Source of the DNA: an uncultured Acetatifactor sp.
GTDB lineage: Bacteria > Bacillota > Clostridia > Lachnospirales > Lachnospiraceae
Direction: 5' to 3'
Length of the DNA: 64,000 bases
Assembly (NCBI GenBank): GCA_910584865.1
Contig: CAJUCE010000001.1
Location: 160,188-224,187 of the forward strand
The notes beneath the pieces were generated by a model. The model had not been told where the DNA came from and did not search any database. It worked only from the letters and a program-made list of their open reading frames with translations. Positions 28,426 to 36,383 of the stretch are shown piece after piece. Within the stretch, counting starts at the first letter, position 1. Every line of letters starts with the position of its first letter. Position numbers and translations under genes: made by a program.

Positions 28426-28552
28426 AGTTCCGCAACAATCGCTCCCAGTACCAGTAATGTCAGAGTATTTCCGGCCGCTAAATGATGCGTCCGTAAATCC
28501 TCTGGGCACTGTAGATGTCGGTTGCTGATTTCCAGTTCCGCAACCGCGGAAC
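28426..28552 (-). repeat. 108-bp pre-RBS repeat, single unit plus start of a second
   Basis: On the minus strand this unit runs from the stop of the ATPase gene to the RBS of the permease gene. AGTTCCGC (plus strand) recurs at 28426 and 28534, a spacing of 108 bp that is identical to the period at 59011-59340. Shared blocks read on the minus strand are AAATCAGCA, CAGAGGATTTACGGACGC, GCGGCCGGAAAT and TTGTTGCGGAACTGGAATAGGAGG. The frame is open across the unit and ends in a TAG overlapping the RBS. A GTTCCGC/GCGGAAC hairpin lies at 28535-28552. Confidence 0.8.
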
Positions 28553-29497
28553 TTAATGTCCTTTTGTCTGCGGGTTGTTCCCCTCCATGCGGGAGAGGAA
28601 GTACTCTTCCAGGTCCATGTGATGAAAACCGGAAGAATAGATTTGTATGCCGTTTTCGATGAGAAGCCGGTTCAGGGCGGAGCCTTCCTTCAGGCCAAAG
28701 AGACGGATGCTCTGATTATCGTACACTTCCGTCTGGATTTCCGGCATGTTTTCCGTGATCATGGGCAGGGCGCGTTTGATATTGTCGACTTCAATACAAT
28801 AATAGTCCGCACATTTGCTTTCCAATGTGTCCCGGTCCATCTGTTCTACCAGGTTTCCTTCCTTAATAATACCGTAATGGGTGGCCAGCTTGCTGAGCTC
28901 GCCCAGAATATGGGAACTGATGATGAAGGTCTTGCCGGCTTCATTCAGTTTCTGAAGGAGCTGGCGAATCTCGCGGACTCCTTCCGGATCCAGACCGTTG
29001 ATGGGTTCGTCCAGAATCAGCAGATCCGGATTTCCCAGAAGGGCCAGGGCAATGCCCAGGCGCTGTTTCATTCCCATGGAGAAGAGCTTTACTTTCTTAT
29101 TTCCGGTATTGTCCATGCCGGTGGCGGCAAGCGCCCGGTCCACGGCCGACAGGTCTGTAAGTCCCATACACTTTGCCTTTGCCACGGCATTTTGTCTGGC
29201 GGTCATGTTGGGATAGAGTCCCGCGGATTCAATCAGGCATCCCACGCGTCTGGCGCAGATCGGATCACTGGTTTTTCTGCCGAAGAGGCTGATTTCGCCT
29301 TCCGTGGGTCTGGCCAGGCCGCAGAGCATTTTTAAAGTGGTGGATTTTCCGGCGCCGTTTCTTCCGATAAAGCCGTATATGGCGCCTTCCTGCACCCTCA
29401 TATCCAGGTGATTTACTGCCGGCCGGCCCTTGTATGTTTTCGTGAGGGCTCTGGTTTCCACTGCCAGTCCCTTTTGCTGTTCGCGGTTATGTTCCAT
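28553..29497 (-). CDS. ABC transporter ATP-binding protein (BcrA-type)
   Basis: A 314-aa ATPase. Walker A is GRNGAGKSTT (about 42-51), the signature is FSMGMKQRLGIA and Walker B LLILDEPINGLDPEG. The C-terminal extension of about 90 residues is typical of bacitracin/lantibiotic exporter ATPases. AAAGGAGACTC is upstream of ATG 29497. It sits between the response regulator and the permease and is presumably induced by that regulator. Confidence 0.93.
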   Translation of the reverse strand: MEHNREQQKGLAVETRALTKTYKGRPAVNHLDMRVQEGAIYGFIGRNGAGKSTTLKMLCGLARPTEGEISLFGRKTSDPICARRVGCLIESAGLYPNMTARQNAVAKAKCMGLTDLSAVDRALAATGMDNTGNKKVKLFSMGMKQRLGIALALLGNPDLLILDEPINGLDPEGVREIRQLLQKLNEAGKTFIISSHILGELSKLATHYGIIKEGNLVEQMDRDTLESKCADYYCIEVDNIKRALPMITENMPEIQTEVYDNQSIRLFGLKEGSALNRLLIENGIQIYSSGFHHMDLEEYFLSRMEGNNPQTKGH

Positions 29498-29630
29498 TAC
29501 ATTTGAGTCTCCTTTCGTGCGCCTTTCGGGGATAAACCGTTCCCGATGCTGTTTTGTTTTTAATAATTACCAAGTATAGCGGGGGAAGTTATAAAAAACG
29601 CTTAGAAAGGTTTAAGAAAGAATAAAGTTT

Positions 29631-30377
29631 TCAGCACAGCTTGAACCCCATGCCCCACACGGTCTGGATATAGGAGTCGGTTTTGCTGTCCTTCAGCTTT
29701 GCACGGATATTGCTGATATGCACGTTGATGGTCTTGTCTTCGGCCAGATATTCCTCTCCCCAGGCATATTCATAGATCATCTGTTTGGAAAAAACACGTC
29801 TGGGATTCCGGATCAGGAGCTCCAGAATCAGAAATTCGTGCCGGGTTAAGGAGATCTCCTTCCCGGCGGCAGTCATCTCCATGGTATCCGGATTCAGCGT
29901 CCACTGGCGGTAACTGTATTCATTCTCATGGCCTCTGAAAGAAGTTTCGTCCTGGATCCGGCCGTCCGGGGCGGCAGTCTGCCCGACTTGCTGCGTTTCA
30001 TCCCCTTTCCGGAGGGCTGTTTTCGGAGCCCGCCGCAGCTGTACCTGGATCCGCACCAGCAGCTCCGGCAGGTCAAAGGGTTTGCAAAGATAGTCGTTCG
30101 CTCCGGCGGAAAGTACATCCACCTTGCTGTCCAGACCGCTTTTGGCGGAAAGTACGATTACGGGTGCGGTCTGAGAGAAAAGGGGCACCAGTTCTTCGCC
30201 GGTGATGCCCGGCATCATCAGATCCAGCAGTACCAGATCAAAGGATTTCATGGAAAAAAGGAGCTTTGCCTCGCTGCCGGAGAAGGCCTGGGTACAGATG
30301 TAACCATGGCTTTCCAGGTACTCCTTCAGCATGGTATTATTGTCGGCGTCGTCCTCTGCGATCAATATATGTTTCAT
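29631..30377 (-). CDS. OmpR/PhoB-family response regulator
   Basis: A 248-aa regulator. The receiver domain (1-115) has acidic D9/D10, phospho-acceptor D52 in LVLLDLMMPG and Lys in LCKPFD. The winged-helix DNA-binding domain (about 150-248) has LTRHEFLILELLIRNPRRVFSKQ and the terminal TVWGMGFKL. The linker is unusually long (about 120-160). It heads the minus-strand operon with the ABC exporter and the kinase at its far end. AGGAGGTCACATCTC precedes the start. Confidence 0.94.
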   Translation of the reverse strand: MKHILIAEDDADNNTMLKEYLESHGYICTQAFSGSEAKLLFSMKSFDLVLLDLMMPGITGEELVPLFSQTAPVIVLSAKSGLDSKVDVLSAGANDYLCKPFDLPELLVRIQVQLRRAPKTALRKGDETQQVGQTAAPDGRIQDETSFRGHENEYSYRQWTLNPDTMEMTAAGKEISLTRHEFLILELLIRNPRRVFSKQMIYEYAWGEEYLAEDKTINVHISNIRAKLKDSKTDSYIQTVWGMGFKLC

Positions 30378-30451
30378 GAGATGTGACCTCCTGCCTAATC
30401 CGTTGCCCTGTTTTTATTTTAAAGCAGAGGGGATAAAAAGTCAATAAAAGG

Positions 30452-30480
30452 TTGCATTCTTGGCCTTTGTCGCATACAAT
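30452..30480 (+). promoter_or_regulatory. Candidate promoter of the Mrr-like gene
   Basis: TTGCAT at 30452-30457, a 17-nt spacer and TACAAT at 30475-30480, 52 nt before the start codon at 30532. Confidence 0.55.
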
Positions 30481-30531
30481 GGAATGGTACAGGCAGTACA
30501 ATAAAAGGGTGAATGAGAGATAAAGGGCAAT

Positions 30532-30990
30532 ATGGACACAAATCAGATAATCATCATAGTAAGTCTGGCGGTAGCGGCAATGCTATTCAGCGCAGTACTC
30601 TATCTGCGCCAGCGGGCCAGGAGAAAGCGTCCCGAGGAATATGATCTGATGGAGGGACATGAATTCGAGCATTATTGCGGAGAAATTCTGAAAAAATGCG
30701 GTTTTCAGGAGGTACAGGTCACCAGAGGAAGCGGGGATTATGGTGTGGACATCCTGGCGGAGAAGGATGGTGTGACCTATGCCATTCAATGTAAATGCTA
30801 TAATGCCCCGGTGGGGGTCAAGGCTGTGCAGGAAGCCTATGCCGGCCGGGACTATTATGACAGGATGGTGGGAGCGGTGCTGACCAACCAGTATTTTACC
30901 CAGCCTGCGGTGGAAGCGGCCAGGAAGCTGAAGATTCTTCTGTGGGACAGAGGGTACCTGGAAGATATGGTGGATGCGGCGGGGGAGTAG
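30532..30990 (+). CDS. Membrane-anchored Mrr-like restriction endonuclease-fold protein
   Basis: A 152-aa protein with one N-terminal membrane helix (about 5-25) followed by an Mrr_cat-type nuclease domain: YDLMEGHEFEHYCGEILKKCGF, then GSGDYGVDILAEKDGVTYAIQCKCY with the catalytic D73 and Q86-x-K88. Such anchored proteins are common and their targets are unknown; Mrr relatives cut modified DNA. It stands alone, with its own promoter. Confidence 0.88.
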   Translation: MDTNQIIIIVSLAVAAMLFSAVLYLRQRARRKRPEEYDLMEGHEFEHYCGEILKKCGFQEVQVTRGSGDYGVDILAEKDGVTYAIQCKCYNAPVGVKAVQEAYAGRDYYDRMVGAVLTNQYFTQPAVEAARKLKILLWDRGYLEDMVDAAGE

Positions 30991-31086
30991 GAGCGCTGTA
31001 ACTCCCGGGAGCGTCCCTGCCCGGTTCGGCGGGCCGCGGACGAGCTGTCGGGGATTCGCTGTGCCCGTTTCAGTGCATGCTGCAGT

Positions 31087-31235
31087 GGACGCATTTGGCC
31101 CGGTTCAGCGGAGGTTCATGGACTTGCTTTCTGTTCAGCGCATGCCGTCGTGGGACGCATTTGGCCCGGTTCAGCGGAGGTTCATGGACTTGCTTTCTGT
31201 TCAGCGCATGCCGCCGTGGACGTATTCGGCCCGGT
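31087..31235. repeat. 66-bp tandem repeat, about 2.3 copies
   Basis: Units of 66 bp start GGACGCATTTGGCCCGGTTC at 31087 and 31153, and a diverged partial copy starts at 31218 that is one base shorter at the junction. The array fills most of the 245-bp gap between the Mrr-like gene and the end of the DUF885 gene. It is open in more than one frame but has no RBS or recognisable protein. Confidence 0.85.
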
Positions 31236-33095
31236 TCAAGGGAACGCCGTGGACGAGGCCGGCGTCGGATCCGGAATTTCATAACTTTCCAGACATTCCC
31301 CAAGGGAGAGGAAATCCGCCGGCCCGCAGTCCAGATAGAAGCGGTGGAAATGATAATCCGTATAGTCCGCTCCCCAGAGCGTGCGGGCATGCTCCTGCAG
31401 AGACAATATCTCAAGATAGCCCAGATAGTATTTTAAGTAATTACAGGGGGACTGGACGATATAATTGTAAATGGAGCGTGCGGAACCGATGTCCGTGACT
31501 CCGAAATTTTCCAGTATTTTCGCAATCTGATCGAAGGACGCATTTTCGTAATGAATCATGATGTCGATCAGAGAATAAAGGCAGAGCTGGAGGCTGCGGT
31601 TGCGGGCTTCCAGCTGCGCCAGGGCGGCTGCCGTTTTCTGACCCTCCTCTGACAGGAGCGAGGCTGCATAGTCATAAGCCATAAATTCCACATACAGGGC
31701 CCAGCCCTCCTGATAACCGCCGTACCACAGCAGCTCGGCGGCAGGATTCAGTCCGGCGTCTAAAAAGCAGCGGTTATGATACACCGTCTGGTACAAATGT
31801 CCCGGATATCCCTCGTGGGCCAGCGTAGTGTACAGCTCCAGTCCGTCGGGGGTTTTGCTGCGGTTGATATAGATGCTGTTGGCGCGTGTGTCATCCAGCG
31901 GGGCAGTCAGATAAAAGGCCGGCGCACAGTAAGGCTCCAGACTGGCTGAGACATTTTTCACCGTGACGGTGGCGTCCGGGCCGGGGAGGGCGGGAAAGTC
32001 CTTTGCCATTCGGCTGCGCAGATCCAGCAGCATTTGGGCGGGGTCATGAAAAGGGAAGGACTCTGTATTATCTTGTGTAATATGCTCTATGATTTCAGGA
32101 TATGTATCTGCGATCTTTTTGATTTCTTCATATTCCAAGGAAAATTGTTCCGTAAGCATTTGCTGGATTTCCGCTATCGGACGGTAGGAACCGGTCTCGG
32201 AGATCAGAAGCTGTTCATAATAAGCCTGCCCCTCCGGCAGGGATGCCAGTCCGGCGGGCAGCACAGAGTCGTCCTCCAACAGGAGCAGCCCATCCCCGAG
32301 AGCAGCATAGGCGGGAAGCAATACGGTTTTTAACAACCTGTCATTCTGGGCCAGATAGAGAGACGCTTCTTCGGCAGTAATGATTTGTTCCTTGAGCAGC
32401 GGTGCCAGACGTTCCTGAAATGTGGTCTGCAGAAAATGCGTGTCAGTTTCCAGTGCTTCCTTAGTGACAATGGTGTCACATTGGTTTCGGACCTCTTTCA
32501 GAAAGGCGGCGGGCATGATGAAACCGGCATCAGCCTTTTCCTGCTCATAGACAAGCAGGGAGGCAAAATATTCGTCGGTCTGGTCTAACAGGGCGAGATA
32601 ATCTTCCACGTCCCGGCGGGTACGGAAGGAGTATTCGGCCAGGAGGATGGGAAGATTGGACTGGGTGCCGGAAACCGGGGAGAGCGGTTCCTCATAATAG
32701 GGAAAGCCGCTCAGCGCCAGGGTATTTTCCAGAGAGCGTGTCAGCAGCTTCCACAGCGCAGCGTCCGGTGCAGAAAGCTTTTTCGGACGGATGGCTTTCA
32801 GGGCAGCCAGGGTATTCTCAGTCTCGGCCTGGCTATGCAGCGCGGCCTTTGCGTCATAGCAGGACAGGACGGGGGTATAATCGGTCACACCGAAGGCTGC
32901 AGGATCGGCCAGATGGTAGTGCATGTTCAATGTATTGGATTTCATATCGCTGACAAACATCTGTGCAGTGATGTTCGTGAAGCGTTTTTCGTCCCGGCGG
33001 TAGGAAAAAAGGAACAAAACCATGCCGGAGAAGGTCAGCAGAAAGCCCAGGCCGAAGAGCAGCTGCCTGAAGGAAATAGGGGAATGCTTTTTCAA
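31236..33095 (-). CDS. DUF885 family protein, membrane-anchored peptidase-like
   Basis: A 619-aa protein with an N-terminal membrane helix (QLLFGLGFLLTFSGMVLFLF, about 9-28), so its bulk is outside the cell. The diagnostic DUF885 motif LAHEGYPGHLYQ lies near residue 424; this His/Glu motif is metallopeptidase-like and the family is thought to be related to M3/M32-type peptidases. The start is TTG 33095 with AGGTGATC 6 nt upstream. The longer frame from 33176 has no RBS. It is convergent with the Mrr-like gene and divergent from the nitrilase-fold cassette. Confidence 0.88.
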   Translation of the reverse strand: MKKHSPISFRQLLFGLGFLLTFSGMVLFLFSYRRDEKRFTNITAQMFVSDMKSNTLNMHYHLADPAAFGVTDYTPVLSCYDAKAALHSQAETENTLAALKAIRPKKLSAPDAALWKLLTRSLENTLALSGFPYYEEPLSPVSGTQSNLPILLAEYSFRTRRDVEDYLALLDQTDEYFASLLVYEQEKADAGFIMPAAFLKEVRNQCDTIVTKEALETDTHFLQTTFQERLAPLLKEQIITAEEASLYLAQNDRLLKTVLLPAYAALGDGLLLLEDDSVLPAGLASLPEGQAYYEQLLISETGSYRPIAEIQQMLTEQFSLEYEEIKKIADTYPEIIEHITQDNTESFPFHDPAQMLLDLRSRMAKDFPALPGPDATVTVKNVSASLEPYCAPAFYLTAPLDDTRANSIYINRSKTPDGLELYTTLAHEGYPGHLYQTVYHNRCFLDAGLNPAAELLWYGGYQEGWALYVEFMAYDYAASLLSEEGQKTAAALAQLEARNRSLQLCLYSLIDIMIHYENASFDQIAKILENFGVTDIGSARSIYNYIVQSPCNYLKYYLGYLEILSLQEHARTLWGADYTDYHFHRFYLDCGPADFLSLGECLESYEIPDPTPASSTAFP

Positions 33096-33178
33096 AAGAT
33101 CACCTGAAAAGGGAAATATTGTTACATTATATGAGAGGAAGAGACCGGCCATGCATGGAGAAAATCGGAGCGGCATGA

Positions 33179-33207
33179 TTGTAAACTTTTACCGTTTATG
33201 ATATGAT
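33179..33207 (+). promoter_or_regulatory. Candidate promoter of the nitrilase/winged-helix cassette
   Basis: TTGTAA at 33179-33184, a 17-nt spacer and TATGAT at 33202-33207 with an upstream TG. The -10 element overlaps the ATG at 33203, which argues that translation starts instead at GTG 33257. Confidence 0.6.
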
Positions 33208-33256
33208 AACAGTAGGATTTCGGCGGGAACCGACAAAAAAGGGGGATTACAAAAAG

Positions 33257-34759
33257 GTGAATGTCATAAACAATGATTTGAAATCAATCTATGATTTATT
33301 TGCGCTATGTTGTGATCATGTGATGAAAGCGTGTGAAAAGGGAGATTTTTCCTTGCCGGATTGCAGTAATGATGAAGAGTACGATGCTATAGAAGATGCG
33401 ATTGCAGAATATCTGTGTAATCGGGAGATCGAAGGAAAAAGACTGGCTTTGAAGCAATTGCTGTCCCGTTTGCTGGAGGTGCTGGGACTGGAACCCACAT
33501 TAACGCCTTCTCAGACTTTTAAAATAGCGAAAGCCATTGATGGGAAAGTTTCTATTGAAGAGCCGATACCGGAAGATGAGTTTTCTCAATTTGTTACCTA
33601 TTCTTCTTTAAATAGACATCTGCAGGATAGAATCAGGATTTTTCCGGTTCTGGAGAGTACTTTTATCAGCAGGATGAGCAGGCTGCACAAGGAAAGAACC
33701 GGCGGTGGATATCCGTTACTGAGGAATGAAAAACCTGCGGCGGCTCCTATCAGCAGCCACTTTAACTATTATATTATTATGGACAAGCCCAGAATTGAAG
33801 CTTATCCGCTCAAAGTGGTAAGGGCACGGATGAATGGGGAATTTTGCCAGACATTTGCTAATAAGAATGTATTGAAAATAGATATTGTTCCATTTACACA
33901 GGTAGATATTGAAGAAGTTGGGCATATTAGGTGCGAGGGCGATTACTTTTGGATGGAAGGAATCCGGACGGAACAGGAGAAACGGCTGGCAGAAAAGCAA
34001 AAGAAGTTTTTCAGGGACAGGGAGCGGGAGAAGGCAGATTTTATTATTTTTCCGGAAATGTTTTTCAGCGATATGCTGTTGGATTTCAGCAGGAAATATG
34101 CCGGACCAGATGAAATGGTGGTGAATGGAAGTATCTGGCAGGACGGCAGGAATAAGTGTGTTGTTTCGCTGAGAGGAGCCGAGCTTTTCAGACATTATAA
34201 GCGTTGTGCGTTTGAGTACAAAAAGAAACTGAAGAGGCAGGGCAGGGAAGAAGTAAACATATATAAAGAAAAGCTTACTATTCCGCTGGACCATCGCAGA
34301 CGTGTTTATCAGATACTGGAAATAGAGGGATTTGGAAGGGTGGCTGTGGGAATTTGCAGAGACTTGGACTATGGTGAGACACAGGATCTATGGAGGACGA
34401 TGCAGACAAATCTGTTGCTGATACCTGCTTATACCGGCTCTGACGATATGGTTAATTCGGCGCGGGCTCTGACCAGTTTATACAATATGGTAGTGATTTT
34501 GGATAATGCATGCGCAGCGGTGAAGCCATTGAAGGAAGAGGAATGCGGTGCAAGAGAAGACAAACCAATTGGATTTGTGATGTTTCCTGGTATAAAAGAC
34601 GGTAAACGCTGCCCGGTTGTAGAGTACTACTATAAAACCGGAGTTTGTGCAGGCTGTAAAGATGTATGCAAAGGGCACAGACTGATCATCAGCTTGGAGA
34701 AGACTGCGAAATCCAGCCAACAGGTATTGTCATTTGAGTGGAAATGGGAGGGTGCGTGA
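33257..34759 (+). CDS. Nitrilase (carbon-nitrogen hydrolase) fold protein with novel N-terminal domain
   Basis: A 500-aa protein. The second half carries the nitrilase-superfamily Glu-Lys-Cys triad: Glu in ADFIIFPEMFF (about 267), Lys in FRHYKRCAF (about 315) and Cys in AVGICRDLDYGETQDLW (about 367), followed by LLLIPAYTG and VVILDNACAA, which match the family's strand pattern. It therefore probably hydrolyses or transfers an amide or nitrile-type C-N bond. The N-terminal 230 residues are helical, acidic and unrecognised. GTG 33257 is used (GGGGGA about 10 nt upstream, promoter -10 overlapping the earlier ATG). The gene is visibly more A+T-rich than its surroundings. It overlaps the next start codon by one base (TGATG), so the two are translationally coupled. 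Confidence 0.75.
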   Translation: MNVINNDLKSIYDLFALCCDHVMKACEKGDFSLPDCSNDEEYDAIEDAIAEYLCNREIEGKRLALKQLLSRLLEVLGLEPTLTPSQTFKIAKAIDGKVSIEEPIPEDEFSQFVTYSSLNRHLQDRIRIFPVLESTFISRMSRLHKERTGGGYPLLRNEKPAAAPISSHFNYYIIMDKPRIEAYPLKVVRARMNGEFCQTFANKNVLKIDIVPFTQVDIEEVGHIRCEGDYFWMEGIRTEQEKRLAEKQKKFFRDREREKADFIIFPEMFFSDMLLDFSRKYAGPDEMVVNGSIWQDGRNKCVVSLRGAELFRHYKRCAFEYKKKLKRQGREEVNIYKEKLTIPLDHRRRVYQILEIEGFGRVAVGICRDLDYGETQDLWRTMQTNLLLIPAYTGSDDMVNSARALTSLYNMVVILDNACAAVKPLKEEECGAREDKPIGFVMFPGIKDGKRCPVVEYYYKTGVCAGCKDVCKGHRLIISLEKTAKSSQQVLSFEWKWEGA

Positions 34760-35739
34760 TGGAAGATTGGAAAGATAAAAAGGAATTGAATGAATTGTTA
34801 GATTATAAGGGTCTGACCCATCAGCAGCGAAGACAAAGGCAAAACGAGAACCTGGATGAACTGTCCAACGCACTGAAGCTGTATCTGCAGAGCGGAATAG
34901 AAAATCAGCTGCTGCAGGAACTTGCAGGGATAGAACGGCAGATTGACAGCAGACATTACGCTTTGCAGCAGGAAGTGACAGTATGTTTCGGGGAAGGCAT
35001 GAACGGGGAACAGACACCGGAGAATGTTTTCCGATGGATGGAGGAAGCAGCATATCTGAGCCAACTGAAAAGAATGCTCTCAATTTATCATGAGGAACAG
35101 CGTAAGAAAGAAGAAAAGAGGCAGTTTCAATATTATACACGGCGAAGCCAGAACTTGCCGGCGGTGGTGCGTGCAGTGGTAAAGGGAGCAGTGTCTGTGC
35201 AGGATTTGGAGAGAACGCAGGGGTTAAAAGCCAGAAGTTTAAATCAGGTAGTGAATCGTTATACGGATTTATTTCTGGTAAATGAAAGGAATCAGCAGGT
35301 TTTTGTGTCATTATCGCATAAAGGTTCCCGGTATCATAATTATATCTCCATTCCGCAGGAAAAGCAGGACATGGAAGTATGTCAAAAGCTGATTTACAGT
35401 AATTGCAATACCATTATGAAGGCCATCGGAACGCTGATTCGGTGCGGGGAAGAGATTCCCAGGCCTTTGAAACTGGTGGAATTGAATCTGGACCAGGAAA
35501 GGGCGCTGAAGCGGCAATATCGTGTGTTGGCGCAGAATATTAATATGTTCAGGAAACAGAGTATGCCTGTTTATTGTCCGGTTCATTTCCCGGAGGGGAA
35601 AACTGTACAGAAAGGCTGCTATGTACCCATATATAAGGATGCGGAAGGAGGGCGAAATGGGGAAATTGGAATACAGGTTAAAAGCAGAACCTGGCGAGAA
35701 GGGGAAGGAAATCCTGGATATTTTCAAAGAAAAGTTTAG
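34759..35739 (+). CDS. Unknown protein with winged-helix-like central domain
   Basis: A 326-aa soluble protein I do not recognise. Residues about 5-130 are helical and charged, likely coiled coil (ELNELLDYKGLTHQQRRQRQ, then LSIYHEEQRKKEEKRQ). Residues about 135-195 look like a winged helix-turn-helix: LPAVVRAVVKGAVSVQDLERTQGLKARSLNQVVNRY, then FVSLSHKGSRYHNYI, resembling a wing and LTxKG end. The C-terminal part has conserved-looking Cys and Pro. It is coupled to the nitrilase-fold gene by a TGATG overlap, with GGGAGGGTGCG as RBS, and its last 83 bases overlap the next gene. It may bind DNA or a partner protein; function is unknown. Confidence 0.65.
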   Translation: MEDWKDKKELNELLDYKGLTHQQRRQRQNENLDELSNALKLYLQSGIENQLLQELAGIERQIDSRHYALQQEVTVCFGEGMNGEQTPENVFRWMEEAAYLSQLKRMLSIYHEEQRKKEEKRQFQYYTRRSQNLPAVVRAVVKGAVSVQDLERTQGLKARSLNQVVNRYTDLFLVNERNQQVFVSLSHKGSRYHNYISIPQEKQDMEVCQKLIYSNCNTIMKAIGTLIRCGEEIPRPLKLVELNLDQERALKRQYRVLAQNINMFRKQSMPVYCPVHFPEGKTVQKGCYVPIYKDAEGGRNGEIGIQVKSRTWREGEGNPGYFQRKV

Positions 35740-36352
35740 CAGTCTGCTGGATAAGACAGAGGGAAATCTCAATCAATATGTGAAAAGTGATAAAGTGGAA
35801 ATTCAGGATCCCGAAGTAACAGAATTATTGTGGGGCGTATTGAGCTGTGTTGTGGATGTGGATGCATACATCGACTGGGATAAATTTTTCGGACAGTTTG
35901 ATATATGGGAAAACCGTGAAAAGATGGATCGCTTTTTACTCTGGATGCAGGAATATGTTGACGACCGGACAGAGGCATACCGGGAGACTGCATTTATAAG
36001 AGAAATGGACAAAGAAGTGTTATCACAGACACTGCGGTATTATCTCAAAACAAGGATTTTGAATTATGGGGATATGCAGATGCCGGAAATGGCCTTGGAA
36101 GCAGATAAAGAGAAGGTCCTTGTCAAAGTGCTGCGGACATTGATAAGTATGACTTTAAACGGAGAGTTTGATTATACAGGAGTCTGTTTAGATGCATGCG
36201 AAACGTTTGCGTGGTCTGAGGAAATTTTCAGAATTTTTTGGAGAGTGATCAATGAAAGGCGCCCAGATCTGTACTCCATAATCATTATCCATAAATTGAA
36301 GTCGCTGGAAAAAGAAATAGAAAAACTGAAATCAGAAATACGAAAAGAATAA
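35657..36352 (+). CDS. Unknown helical protein, third gene of the cassette
   Basis: A 231-aa acidic, mostly helical protein without signal peptide or membrane segment, ending in a short coiled coil (LKSLEKEIEKLKSEIRKE). ATG 35657 has an excellent RBS (GGAAGGAGGGCGAA) although it lies 83 bases inside the preceding gene; a longer frame from 35522 merely shadows that gene. No family is recognised. A+T content matches the two genes before it and differs from the kinase after it. It ends 31 nt before the kinase gene with no terminator between, so the kinase may be read through from the cassette promoter. Confidence 0.65.
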   Translation: MGKLEYRLKAEPGEKGKEILDIFKEKFSSLLDKTEGNLNQYVKSDKVEIQDPEVTELLWGVLSCVVDVDAYIDWDKFFGQFDIWENREKMDRFLLWMQEYVDDRTEAYRETAFIREMDKEVLSQTLRYYLKTRILNYGDMQMPEMALEADKEKVLVKVLRTLISMTLNGEFDYTGVCLDACETFAWSEEIFRIFWRVINERRPDLYSIIIIHKLKSLEKEIEKLKSEIRKE

Positions 36353-36383
36353 AAGCCTGCACAGGCAGGAAAAGAGGTAGAAA

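Noticed and set aside
31087..31235. CRISPR-like array
   Set aside because: The units are contiguous 66-bp copies with no unique spacers.
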